Shown here one piece after another: positions 1-5,901 of a stretch of 7,029 nucleotides of DNA; within the stretch, counting starts at the first letter, position 1, and every line of letters begins with the position of its first letter. A program made the translations under genes and the position numbers. The notes under the pieces are model-generated. The model was not told where the DNA came from, made no database searches, and was given only the letters and a program-made list of their open reading frames with translations. This DNA is from Alphaproteobacteria bacterium (GTDB lineage Bacteria > Pseudomonadota > Alphaproteobacteria > RS24): positions 1 through 7,029 of the forward strand of contig JAKMCZ010000031.1 of the NCBI GenBank assembly GCA_022428185.1, given 5' to 3'.

Positions 1-53
1 GGATTTCCTCCTCTTATTATTGTTGAACAGCGCCGACCATTGGTGCCGGGCTG

Positions 54-149
54 TGTCAATTCCAATACGAGTAAAGAAATCCCGCCTATTTCCGCGAGGG
101 TATTTTATTTGGCGAGCACCCCGACGGGGCTACTCGTATTGAATTGACA
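54..149. repeat. Long imperfect inverted repeat (MITE-like or RNA hairpin)
   Basis: The left arm at 54-73 (TGTCAATTCCAATACGAGTA) is the reverse complement of the right arm at 131-149 (TACTCGTATTGAATTGACA), apart from one extra C in the left arm. The 57-base interior has no coding potential. As DNA this could be a 96-base miniature element with terminal inverted repeats. As RNA it would fold into a long stem. No target-site duplication is obvious: the left flank ends GGGCTG and the right flank starts TAAAGA. No T-tract follows, so a classical intrinsic terminator is unlikely. The pairing is seen directly; what it does is inference. Confidence 0.7.
113..136. repeat. Small GC hairpin overlapping the right arm of the inverted repeat
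   Basis: CGAG (113-116) and CCCC (119-122) can pair with GGGG (126-129) and CTCG (133-136), with a small internal loop between the two helices and a GAC loop at the tip. CTCG lies inside the right arm of the larger inverted repeat (131-149). The two structures are therefore mutually exclusive as RNA, which is how attenuators and switches are often arranged. There is no direct evidence of such a role. Confidence 0.45.
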
Positions 150-314
150 TAAAGAGGTTAGGAAATCGTAAACAGTAGGCGCAAGCTAAATCTGATTTAA
201 CTTATTGTTCTTTTATGAAAATATATGTTTACGGGAATAAAAGTAGTTCACCCCTCCAAACAGGCGGGCGACTCTAGCCAGACAGACTAAAGAAGCCCCG
301 AAGCCATATCGAAT

Positions 315-343
315 TTGCATAGTATCATTATTGATGCTATATA
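315..343 (+). promoter_or_regulatory. Candidate sigma70-type promoter for hicAB with embedded operator-like inverted repeat
   Basis: TTGCAT (315-320) and TATATA (338-343) are separated by 17 bases, a good match to a housekeeping promoter. Inside it, ATAGTATCA (319-327) and TGATGCTAT (332-340) form an inverted repeat with a 4-base spacer and 8 of 9 pairs matching. That is a plausible operator for autoregulation by the ribbon-helix-helix domain of HicB, as is usual for such modules. Transcription would begin near 349-350, on or next to the first candidate ATG of hicA, so the message might be leaderless or start translation at 379. The boxes are seen; the function is inferred. Confidence 0.5.
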
Positions 344-348
344 GGGGC

Positions 349-603
349 ATGGCGAAAATAACAATAATCCGCCAAGAAATGGAAAACGCGCCGACCAATA
401 TATACTGCAAGGATTTGTCGGCTGTATGTGAGCATTATTTTGGAGACGCGCGCAGCAAGGGTAGTCATCAAATTTACAAAACGCTGTAGCCTAATGACCC
501 GCGTGTGAACATTCAAAAGGGCAAAGACGGCAAGGCCAAGCCTTATCAGGTGCGCCAAGTGCTGGCGGCGATAGAAAAGCTGGAAGCGGAAAGCGAGGAC
601 TGA
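349..603 (+). pseudogene. hicA: HicA-family toxin, interrupted by in-frame amber codon
   Basis: The frame from ATG 349 to TGA 601-603 spells a HicA-type toxin of 84 codons, broken by TAG at 487-489 (codon 47). Before the stop it reads CEHYFGDARSKGSHQIYKTL. After it comes NDPRVNIQKGKDGKAKPYQV, then a C-terminal helix ending LEAESED. HicA proteins are small mRNA interferases with a dsRBD-like fold and a conserved His in a G-S-H motif, here H40. Relatives, as I recall them, have Pro-Trp-Pro where this has Leu-stop-Pro, so a single G-to-A change (TGG to TAG) explains the break. The last beta strand and helix would be lost. The frame is otherwise intact and free of indels, suggesting recent decay, a sequencing error, or suppression. 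ATG 349 has AGGGG only one base upstream, so the start could instead be ATG 379. It is followed one base later by hicB, as in a normal toxin-antitoxin operon. Confidence 0.75.
595..599 (+). promoter_or_regulatory. Ribosome binding site of hicB inside the hicA 3' end
   Basis: GAGGA, five bases ahead of ATG 605, lies within the last codons of the hicA frame. It allows hicB to be translated without readthrough from hicA, which matters because the hicA frame is interrupted at 487. Confidence 0.65.
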
Positions 604-604
604 A

Positions 605-931
605 ATGGAAAAAATCAACGCTGAACATTATAGCTATCGCGTGACGTGGTCAGAAGAAGATGGCGAATTTGTCGCCCAATGCGCCGAGTTTAACAACCTA
701 TCGCATTTGGCCGCCAAAAGCGCCGATGCCCTGCGCGGCATTACCGAACTGGTGCGCGGTGTTGTGGACGATATGCAAAGCGTGGGTGAAACGCCGCCAC
801 TGCCATTTTCGCAGCGGCCTTATAGCGGCAAATTTATGCTGCGCCTGCCGCCCGAGACGCATCGTCGCTTGAGCATTGAGGCGGCAGAACAAAATGTAAG
901 TCTTAATCGGCTAGTGGCGGCGAAATTATAA
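605..931 (+). CDS. hicB: HicB-family antitoxin
   Basis: A 108-residue protein with the two-part HicB layout. The N-terminal partially degraded RNase H-like domain (about 5-60) opens with YRVTWSEEDGEFVAQCAEF, the strand-turn-strand typical of HicB. The C-terminal ribbon-helix-helix segment (about 75-108) includes GKFMLRLPPETHRRLSIEAA and SLNRLVAAKL. Family members neutralise HicA by direct binding and repress their own operon through the C-terminal DNA-binding domain. The start is well supported by GAGGA at 595-599, five bases before ATG. It begins one base after the hicA stop, so translation would normally be coupled. With the amber in hicA, ribosomes would stop about 115 bases earlier, making this separate ribosome binding site important. 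The protein shows no defect. It is now probably an orphan antitoxin or regulator, unless hicA is read through. Confidence 0.85.
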   Translation: MEKINAEHYSYRVTWSEEDGEFVAQCAEFNNLSHLAAKSADALRGITELVRGVVDDMQSVGETPPLPFSQRPYSGKFMLRLPPETHRRLSIEAAEQNVSLNRLVAAKL

Positions 932-946
932 TCGCGGCATGCGCGC

Positions 947-1363
947 CTACCTATCTATCGTCTCGATATTCAACTGACCCGCCAGACCGGCGTCGCGGTG
1001 CGCGTGGATGGCGTTATATTCTTCCGACATCATCATATCGACCATCGCTTGGCGGCTCGGATATTGGACAATCGCCACTTGATCCCAAAGCTCTTCGACC
1101 TCGCCCAACGCCAAGCGCTGCACATCACCGAAAAAGCGCATCTCGCCGCCCAAACCCTCGACAATTATCGCCACTGCCGCACCATAAATCGCATAGGCCT
1201 CAGCCCCGGTCATGTCTGTTCCATGCAGTTCATGGTCTTCAGGAAACTCGGCCTTGTCCTTGAATTTCAGCAAATTGACCATGCTGATGGCCTTGCCGTG
1301 GTTATCTTCAAAAAAACCCTTCATCTGCTCTGATGAAGGAACGACTGCGTTTTCCACTTTCAT
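947..1363 (-). CDS. DUF1330 domain protein
   Basis: A 138-residue protein recognised as DUF1330, a small dimeric alpha/beta-barrel (ferredoxin-like) family of unknown biochemical role. Visible family features are MVNLLKFKDKAEF (28-40), AYAIYGAAV followed by GLGGEMRFFGDV (56-81), and WDQVAIVQYPSRQAMVDMM (93-111) followed by SEEYNAIHAHRDAGL (113-127). It is a single-domain protein with no signal peptide, so probably cytoplasmic. The frame is open up to an ATG at 1414, but the start at 1363 is preferred. GGAGAG (complement of 1368-1373) sits four bases before it, and the family begins near this point. It converges with hicB (15-base gap) and diverges from the efflux operon. Nothing here ties it to either neighbour. 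Family assignment is confident, function unknown. Confidence 0.85.
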   Translation of the reverse strand: MKVENAVVPSSEQMKGFFEDNHGKAISMVNLLKFKDKAEFPEDHELHGTDMTGAEAYAIYGAAVAIIVEGLGGEMRFFGDVQRLALGEVEELWDQVAIVQYPSRQAMVDMMMSEEYNAIHAHRDAGLAGQLNIETIDR

Positions 1364-1399
1364 TATTCTCTCCATATGGCTTTTCGCCAATAAAAAATA

Positions 1400-1426
1400 T
1401 GACTCAACCGTCATTTTTAGTTAAAC
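1400..1426 (-). promoter_or_regulatory. Weak candidate promoter for the DUF1330 gene
   Basis: On the minus strand TTTAAC (complement of 1421-1426) is followed after 18 bases by CATATT, ending near 1397. Both boxes are imperfect. The position, about 35 bases before the start codon, is reasonable. A guess from sequence only. Confidence 0.2.
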
Positions 1427-1459
1427 CCCAATTGATAAAGTGTTTAGTCTAAAAATAAA

Positions 1460-1481
1460 TGCCCGTGAAGGGCAGTTTTTT
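1460..1481 (+). terminator. Short hairpin with T-tract in the divergent intergenic region
   Basis: TGCCC (1460-1464) and GGGCA (1470-1474) form a 5-base stem with a GTGAA loop, followed by G and six T (1476-1481). This has the form of a weak rho-independent terminator reading rightward. No plus-strand gene ends just before it. It would either stop stray transcription into the efflux operon or act as a leader attenuator if the operon is transcribed from further upstream, for example near TTGATA at 1432-1437. Confidence 0.4.
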
Positions 1482-1518
1482 GACATTTTTGCGTTATATA
1501 AAAATGGCAATAAGGGGA
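1480..1518 (+). promoter_or_regulatory. AT-rich leader, promoter elements and ribosome binding site of the efflux operon
   Basis: A perfect TTGACA lies at 1480-1485 and TATATA at 1495-1500, but they are only 9 bases apart and cannot serve as one standard promoter. No good -10 box lies 16-18 bases after TTGACA. A purine-rich AAGGGGA (1512-1518) stands 11 bases before the adaptor ATG at 1530, rather far, with a closer GAG at 1522-1524. The true promoter is therefore undecided. No operator repeat is evident. Confidence 0.3.
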
Positions 1519-1529
1519 TTTGAGAATAA

Positions 1530-2678
1530 ATGGAATTTGACCCTGACAATCATGACACGCAACCGGTCGTAACCAGCCGGAAGCCGAGGCGGTTGATAAG
1601 CCCTCTGGGCACGTCGGTCATTGTGTTTCTGGCGCTCATTGCATGGCTCGCCAGCGGCATTTTGTTCAACACGGAAACGGTGGAAGCCGCCAAACCCATC
1701 AGCACAGATGGCAATATTGGCCGCACTTTCAAAGTTGTGGTGCAAGAGATTACGGCGCAGCCCTATCCGAACACAATCATTCTGCAAGCGCGGAGCGAAG
1801 CCGATAAGGTCGTCACCGTCGCCTCTGAAACCGGCGGCACGATAAGCCAATTACCGGTTGATAAGGGCGCTTTTGTTCAAAAAGGACAGATTATTTGCCG
1901 CATAGATGTCGGCGCGCGCGCGGCGCAAGTAGCACAAGCCCGCGCCCAGCGCGATGCCCGCAAGATTGAATTCACCGCAGCCAAAAAACTGGTCGAACAA
2001 GGCCATATGTCAAAAAGCCAAATGGCCGCCGCACAAGCTGCTTTCGATGCCTCTGTCGCCGCCGTTAAGGGCGCATTGGTGGAATTGGAACGCACTAAAA
2101 TTCGCGCCCCGTTTGACGGCATTCTTGACCGCCAACCGGTCAAAATCGGTCACTACATGTCGCCCGGCCAACCCTGCGGCACGATTATCGACAAAGACCC
2201 GCTGTTAATTGTCGGCTATGTGGCCGAAAACCAGATTAACCGCGTTTCAATCGGCGCGACCGGCAACGCCAAGCTATCGACCGGCGAAGTGGCGCAAGGC
2301 AAAATTCGTTATATCGCCGAAAGCCCCAATCTCACGACCCGCACTTTTCGGGTTGAACTGGAAGTCGCCAATAAAGACCTGCAATTGCGCGATGGCATGA
2401 CCGCCGAGTTGACCATCAATGCCGGTGAGGTTGTCGCCAGCCGCGTGCCGCAAAGTGTTTTGACCCTTGCCGGTGATGGCCGCCTTGGTGTGCGCGTGCT
2501 CGATAATAACCGCGTTGTCATTCGACCAATTCAAATCATCAAAGACGACCAAGACGGTGCTGTTGTGACCGGCCTGGCCGCGTCGGAAATGGTGATTGTG
2601 CGGGGCGGTGAATTTACCCGCGATGGCCGCGAGGTTGATTTTGAAATGCTGTCCGATGCAAATGGGGCGGCGCAATGA
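1530..2678 (+). CDS. RND efflux periplasmic adaptor (membrane fusion protein)
   Basis: A 382-residue HlyD/AcrA-type adaptor that should link the RND permease to an outer-membrane channel. Order of parts: a short basic cytoplasmic N-terminus (1-26); one hydrophobic segment around TSVIVFLALIAWLASGILF (28-46), an uncleaved anchor rather than a lipoprotein signal, since no lipobox Cys is seen; the first lipoyl half (about 92-126, ETGGTISQLPVDKGAFVQKG); an alpha-hairpin rich in Ala and Gln (about 128-188); the second lipoyl half (RTKIRAPFDGILDRQPVKIG, 188-207); a beta-barrel (about 222-297, with NLTTRTFRVELEV); and a membrane-proximal region to the end. The hairpin is short, about 30 residues per arm, as in many small adaptors. 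Its stop overlaps the permease start (ATGA), so the two are translationally coupled. The substrate cannot be told from the sequence. Confidence 0.92.
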   Translation: MEFDPDNHDTQPVVTSRKPRRLISPLGTSVIVFLALIAWLASGILFNTETVEAAKPISTDGNIGRTFKVVVQEITAQPYPNTIILQARSEADKVVTVASETGGTISQLPVDKGAFVQKGQIICRIDVGARAAQVAQARAQRDARKIEFTAAKKLVEQGHMSKSQMAAAQAAFDASVAAVKGALVELERTKIRAPFDGILDRQPVKIGHYMSPGQPCGTIIDKDPLLIVGYVAENQINRVSIGATGNAKLSTGEVAQGKIRYIAESPNLTTRTFRVELEVANKDLQLRDGMTAELTINAGEVVASRVPQSVLTLAGDGRLGVRVLDNNRVVIRPIQIIKDDQDGAVVTGLAASEMVIVRGGEFTRDGREVDFEMLSDANGAAQ

Positions 2679-5600
2679 TGTATCGCTTTATCACCGCCGC
2701 CATGACCCGCAGCCGCGCGGTGTTGACTATTTTGGCGGCACTTTTGCTGGGTGGCCTAAGCTCTTATTATTCGCTGCCACGCGAAGCTGACCCGGATATT
2801 CCCATTCCGATTATTTATGTCGGCGTTGTGTTGCCCGGCATTTCACCGATTGATGCTGAGCGCTTATTGGTTAAGCCGATGGAGCTTGAACTTCGAACGC
2901 TTACCGGCCTGAAAGAAATGCAATCGGTCTCGGCGCAGAATTACGGCGCCGTGCTGCTCGAATTTGATGTCAGCTTCGACAAGGAGCAAGCGCTGCTCGA
3001 TGTGCGCGAGAAGATGGATCAGGTGCGCCCCGAATTGCCGGATGATGCCGAAGAGCCTGATGTGCGCGAGTTTAATGTCAGTCTGTTTCCGGTCATTATG
3101 GTCAATCTGACGACAACGGATTCTGAGCGCGAGCTTTATCGCCACGCCAAAATGCTGAAAGAAGAGATTGCCGGCATGCCCAATGTGCTGGAGGCCAATC
3201 TGGTTGGCCAGCGTGAGGAAGTGCTGGAAATCGTCATCGACCAACGGGCGATGGAAAATTACAACATCACCTCAAACGAGCTTTATTCCGTGCTGGCGCG
3301 CAATAACCAGCTTATTCCGGCAGGCAGCATTGACAGCGGACAGGGACGCTTTTCGCTCACCGTGCCCGGGTTGATTGAAAAAGAAGAAGATGTCGGTCAA
3401 ATTCCGATTAAGACGCGCGGCGACGCGGTTGTGCGCCTGAGTGATATTGCCGAGGTGCGCCGCACCTTTAAAGACCAAAGTATTTATGCTCGGTTTAACG
3501 GCAATCCGACCATTTCCATCGAAGTGGTGAAGCGGCTCGGTGCCAATATTGTGGAGACCACACAGCAAGTGCGCACTCTGTCGCTCGACTATACGCGCGA
3601 CTGGCCCGACACGATTGGTGTTGATTTCTCCTCCGATATTTCAAGCTTTATTTTTGAGATGCTCGGCTCGTTGGAAACCTCGATCTCAAACGCCATTATG
3701 CTGGTGATGATTTTGGTTATTGCCGCGCTCGGGCTGCGCTCAGCTCTGCTTGTCGGCCTATCTATTCCAACCAGTTTCCTTGTCGGCTTTCTGATTGTTG
3801 ACCTGATGGGCATGACGCTGAACATGATGATTATGTTCGGCTTTATTCTATCTGTCGGCATTTTGGTTGATGGCGCGATTGTGGTGGTTGAATATGCCGA
3901 CCGCAAAATGGCAGAGGGGCTGAACCGTCGCGACGCTTATGCAATGGCGTCCTCGCGCATGTTTTGGCCAATCCTATCCTCCACCGGCACCACGCTGGCG
4001 GCCTTTGGCCCAATGCTGTTTTGGCCCGGTGTAAGCGGTAAGTTTATGTCTTACCTGCCGATTACCGTGATTATTCTACTCAGCGCCTCGCTGGCTACGG
4101 CCATGCTATTCATGCCGGTTATTGGCGGTCTCGTCGGCAAATCCGAGCAAGAGGGCGATGAATTGCTGTCCAGCCTGTCGGGCGAGAACCGCATTAATCT
4201 GCACGAGATGAAGGGTATGACAGGACGCTATTTGCGCTTTCTGAAAATGTGCATGAACTGGCCGCTGACGACCATTGGCACCGCTGTGGCCATTCTCACC
4301 ACGATTGTGATGCTGTATGGCGAATTTAATAATGGCGTAGAGTTTTCCGGCTCTATTGAACCGCATCAAGCCAATGTGCTGGTCAAGGCGCGCGGCAATC
4401 TGTCGGTTGAGGAAGCTGATTTGGCGACCAAATTGGTCGAGAGCATTATCCTCGATATTCCGGGCATCGACTCTGCCTTTTCGCAAGCCGGCCCGGCCAT
4501 TGGTAGCGGTGACGGCGCACCAAATATGGGCGATGGGCGAATTCCCGCCGACACGATTGGGCTTATTCGCATCGAGTTTACCCATTTCTCAACCCGCGTT
4601 CCAGCCACGCAGATTATGCGAGAGATCACCGAGCGGGCGCGCCGCTTTGCCGGTATCGAGGTTGAAATCAAGGAACGCGAGCAAGGCCCGCCGCAGGGCA
4701 AAGGCATTGAGGTTGAGGTCAGCGGCCAAGATTTGGATAAGCTGACAAATGTCACCAATACCATATCGCGCTACATGAAGAGCCGCAGTGACCTTTACGT
4801 TGACGTCGAGGACACACTGCCCTTACCGGGTATTGAGTGGAATTTGAGCGTTGACCGAGAAGCAGCCGGTCGTTTCCAGGCTGATATTTCCACTGTCGGT
4901 AACGTTATTCAACTTGTCACTAACGGTATTCTCATCGGCCATTATCGCCCCGATGATAGCGATGAGGAAATTGAGATACGCGCCCGCTATCCCTACGATG
5001 CGCGCTCCTTCGACCGGCTTGACCAGCTTCGCGTGCTGACCCCCGCCGGTAATGTGCCGATTACCAATTTTGTCGAGCGCAAGCCGGGTGAGAAACGCGA
5101 CGCCATTAGCCGCATTGATGGCCAACGCGTCATTCAATTGCAAGCCGCTATGGCGATTAATCCGGAAACCGGAGAGGAATATCTGGCGACCGATTTGGAA
5201 AATGATTTCCTTGAATGGATGAGCACGCAAGATTTTGTGCCGTCTGATGTAAGCTGGCGTTTGCGCGGTGCCAATGAAGAGGCCGAAGCCTCGGCTGCAT
5301 TTTTGGGACGCGCCATGATTGCCTCGCTGCTGCTGATGTTCATTATTCTGCTGATGCAATTCAACAGCCTCTACTGCACGCTGCTCACGCTCTCCACCGT
5401 TGTGCTTTCTACGATTGGTGTATTGCTGGGCATGATGCTGACCGGACAGGTTTTCTCAGTCATTATGACCGGCACGGGCGTTGTCGCGCTCGCCGGTATT
5501 GTGGTCAATAATTCGATTGTGCTGATTGATACCTATCAGCGCCTCTTGGCGACCGGCATGGAAAAGGTTGATGCGATTTTGAAAACCGCAGGGCAACGCT

Positions 5601-5896
5601 TGCGCCCGATTTTGCTCACCACCATCACCACCATGATTGGCCTGTTCCCGATGGCGATACAGGCATCGATCAATGTGTTTGACCGCTCTTTGCAATTTGG
5701 GGAGCCGACCGCTGCTTGGTGGGTGCAACTTTCAACCGCGATTATATTTGGCCTCGGCTTCTCTACGCTGCTGACCCTCATTCTTGTGCCGGTCATGTTG
5801 CATCTGCCCGACCATTTGCGAGATAAATTATCAGGCCTGCGACGCGCCCCTGATATTCGCCAAGCCATGCGCGGTGGCGATAACCCTGCTGAATAG
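2675..5896 (+). CDS. RND efflux transporter permease (AcrB/HAE1-like)
   Basis: A full-length RND permease of 1073 residues with two halves. TM1 lies at about 12-30, a periplasmic porter loop at 31-335, and TM2-TM6 at about 338-485. A cytoplasmic linker and TM7 (about 525-545) precede a second porter loop (546-878) and TM8-TM12 (about 880-1045). N-terminal READPDIPIPIIYVGVVLPG and TM4 GFILSVGILVDGAIVVVEYA are RND signatures. The proton-relay region departs from AcrB: the Asp-Asp pair of TM4 is D399-G400, and the TM10 Lys position falls in GIVVNNSIVLID (N945, N946). As I recall, this D-G/N-N pattern is shared by a subgroup of HAE-1-like pumps, so it need not be inactive. It pairs with the upstream adaptor through an ATGA overlap; ATG 2678 is an equally possible start. 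No outer-membrane factor is encoded here. The 3' end stops five bases short of the convergent pssA stop. Drug or lipid export is likely, substrate unknown. Confidence 0.93.
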   Translation: MMYRFITAAMTRSRAVLTILAALLLGGLSSYYSLPREADPDIPIPIIYVGVVLPGISPIDAERLLVKPMELELRTLTGLKEMQSVSAQNYGAVLLEFDVSFDKEQALLDVREKMDQVRPELPDDAEEPDVREFNVSLFPVIMVNLTTTDSERELYRHAKMLKEEIAGMPNVLEANLVGQREEVLEIVIDQRAMENYNITSNELYSVLARNNQLIPAGSIDSGQGRFSLTVPGLIEKEEDVGQIPIKTRGDAVVRLSDIAEVRRTFKDQSIYARFNGNPTISIEVVKRLGANIVETTQQVRTLSLDYTRDWPDTIGVDFSSDISSFIFEMLGSLETSISNAIMLVMILVIAALGLRSALLVGLSIPTSFLVGFLIVDLMGMTLNMMIMFGFILSVGILVDGAIVVVEYADRKMAEGLNRRDAYAMASSRMFWPILSSTGTTLAAFGPMLFWPGVSGKFMSYLPITVIILLSASLATAMLFMPVIGGLVGKSEQEGDELLSSLSGENRINLHEMKGMTGRYLRFLKMCMNWPLTTIGTAVAILTTIVMLYGEFNNGVEFSGSIEPHQANVLVKARGNLSVEEADLATKLVESIILDIPGIDSAFSQAGPAIGSGDGAPNMGDGRIPADTIGLIRIEFTHFSTRVPATQIMREITERARRFAGIEVEIKEREQGPPQGKGIEVEVSGQDLDKLTNVTNTISRYMKSRSDLYVDVEDTLPLPGIEWNLSVDREAAGRFQADISTVGNVIQLVTNGILIGHYRPDDSDEEIEIRARYPYDARSFDRLDQLRVLTPAGNVPITNFVERKPGEKRDAISRIDGQRVIQLQAAMAINPETGEEYLATDLENDFLEWMSTQDFVPSDVSWRLRGANEEAEASAAFLGRAMIASLLLMFIILLMQFNSLYCTLLTLSTVVLSTIGVLLGMMLTGQVFSVIMTGTGVVALAGIVVNNSIVLIDTYQRLLATGMEKVDAILKTAGQRLRPILLTTITTMIGLFPMAIQASINVFDRSLQFGEPTAAWWVQLSTAIIFGLGFSTLLTLILVPVMLHLPDHLRDKLSGLRRAPDIRQAMRGGDNPAE

Positions 5897-5901
5897 AGAG
5901 C

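Larger units (their letters stand above)
1..348. other. Non-coding, AT-rich leader region upstream of hicA
   Basis: I find no credible gene in these 348 bases. Open frames on either strand are short, lack ribosome binding sites and resemble no family I know. The longest, on the minus strand, runs into the antisense of the hicA frame. What the stretch does hold is a long inverted repeat at 54-149, a small GC hairpin inside it at 113-136, and a promoter/operator-like block at 315-343. The stretch 150-310 shows nothing I can assign. The gene to the left lies outside the window, so its terminator could fall here, but no hairpin with a T-tract is visible. Confidence 0.6.

Noticed and set aside
54..149. 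Intrinsic terminator for a gene to the left of the window
   Set aside because: The stem has a 57-base interior and is not followed by a T-tract.
337..618. 93-codon open frame on the minus strand
   Set aside because: It is antisense to the hicA frame, whose sequence resembles a known family. The minus-strand product resembles nothing and has no ribosome binding site.
998..1333. 111-codon plus-strand frame
   Set aside because: It is the shadow of the DUF1330 gene, which has a clear family match and ribosome binding site on the other strand.
1364..1414. Upstream ATG giving a 17-residue longer DUF1330 protein
   Set aside because: The internal ATG at 1363 has GGAGAG at proper distance, and the extra residues do not look like the family start.
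1480..1500. TTGACA and TATATA as one consensus promoter
   Set aside because: The spacing is 9 bases, too short for a sigma70-type promoter.
4106..4585. 159-codon minus-strand frame inside the permease gene
   Set aside because: Antisense shadow of the RND permease, with no recognisable motif.
4823..5359. 178-codon minus-strand frame inside the permease gene
   Set aside because: It lies wholly antisense to the conserved second porter loop and TM8 of the RND permease. Its His/Gln/Arg-rich composition is typical of shadow frames.
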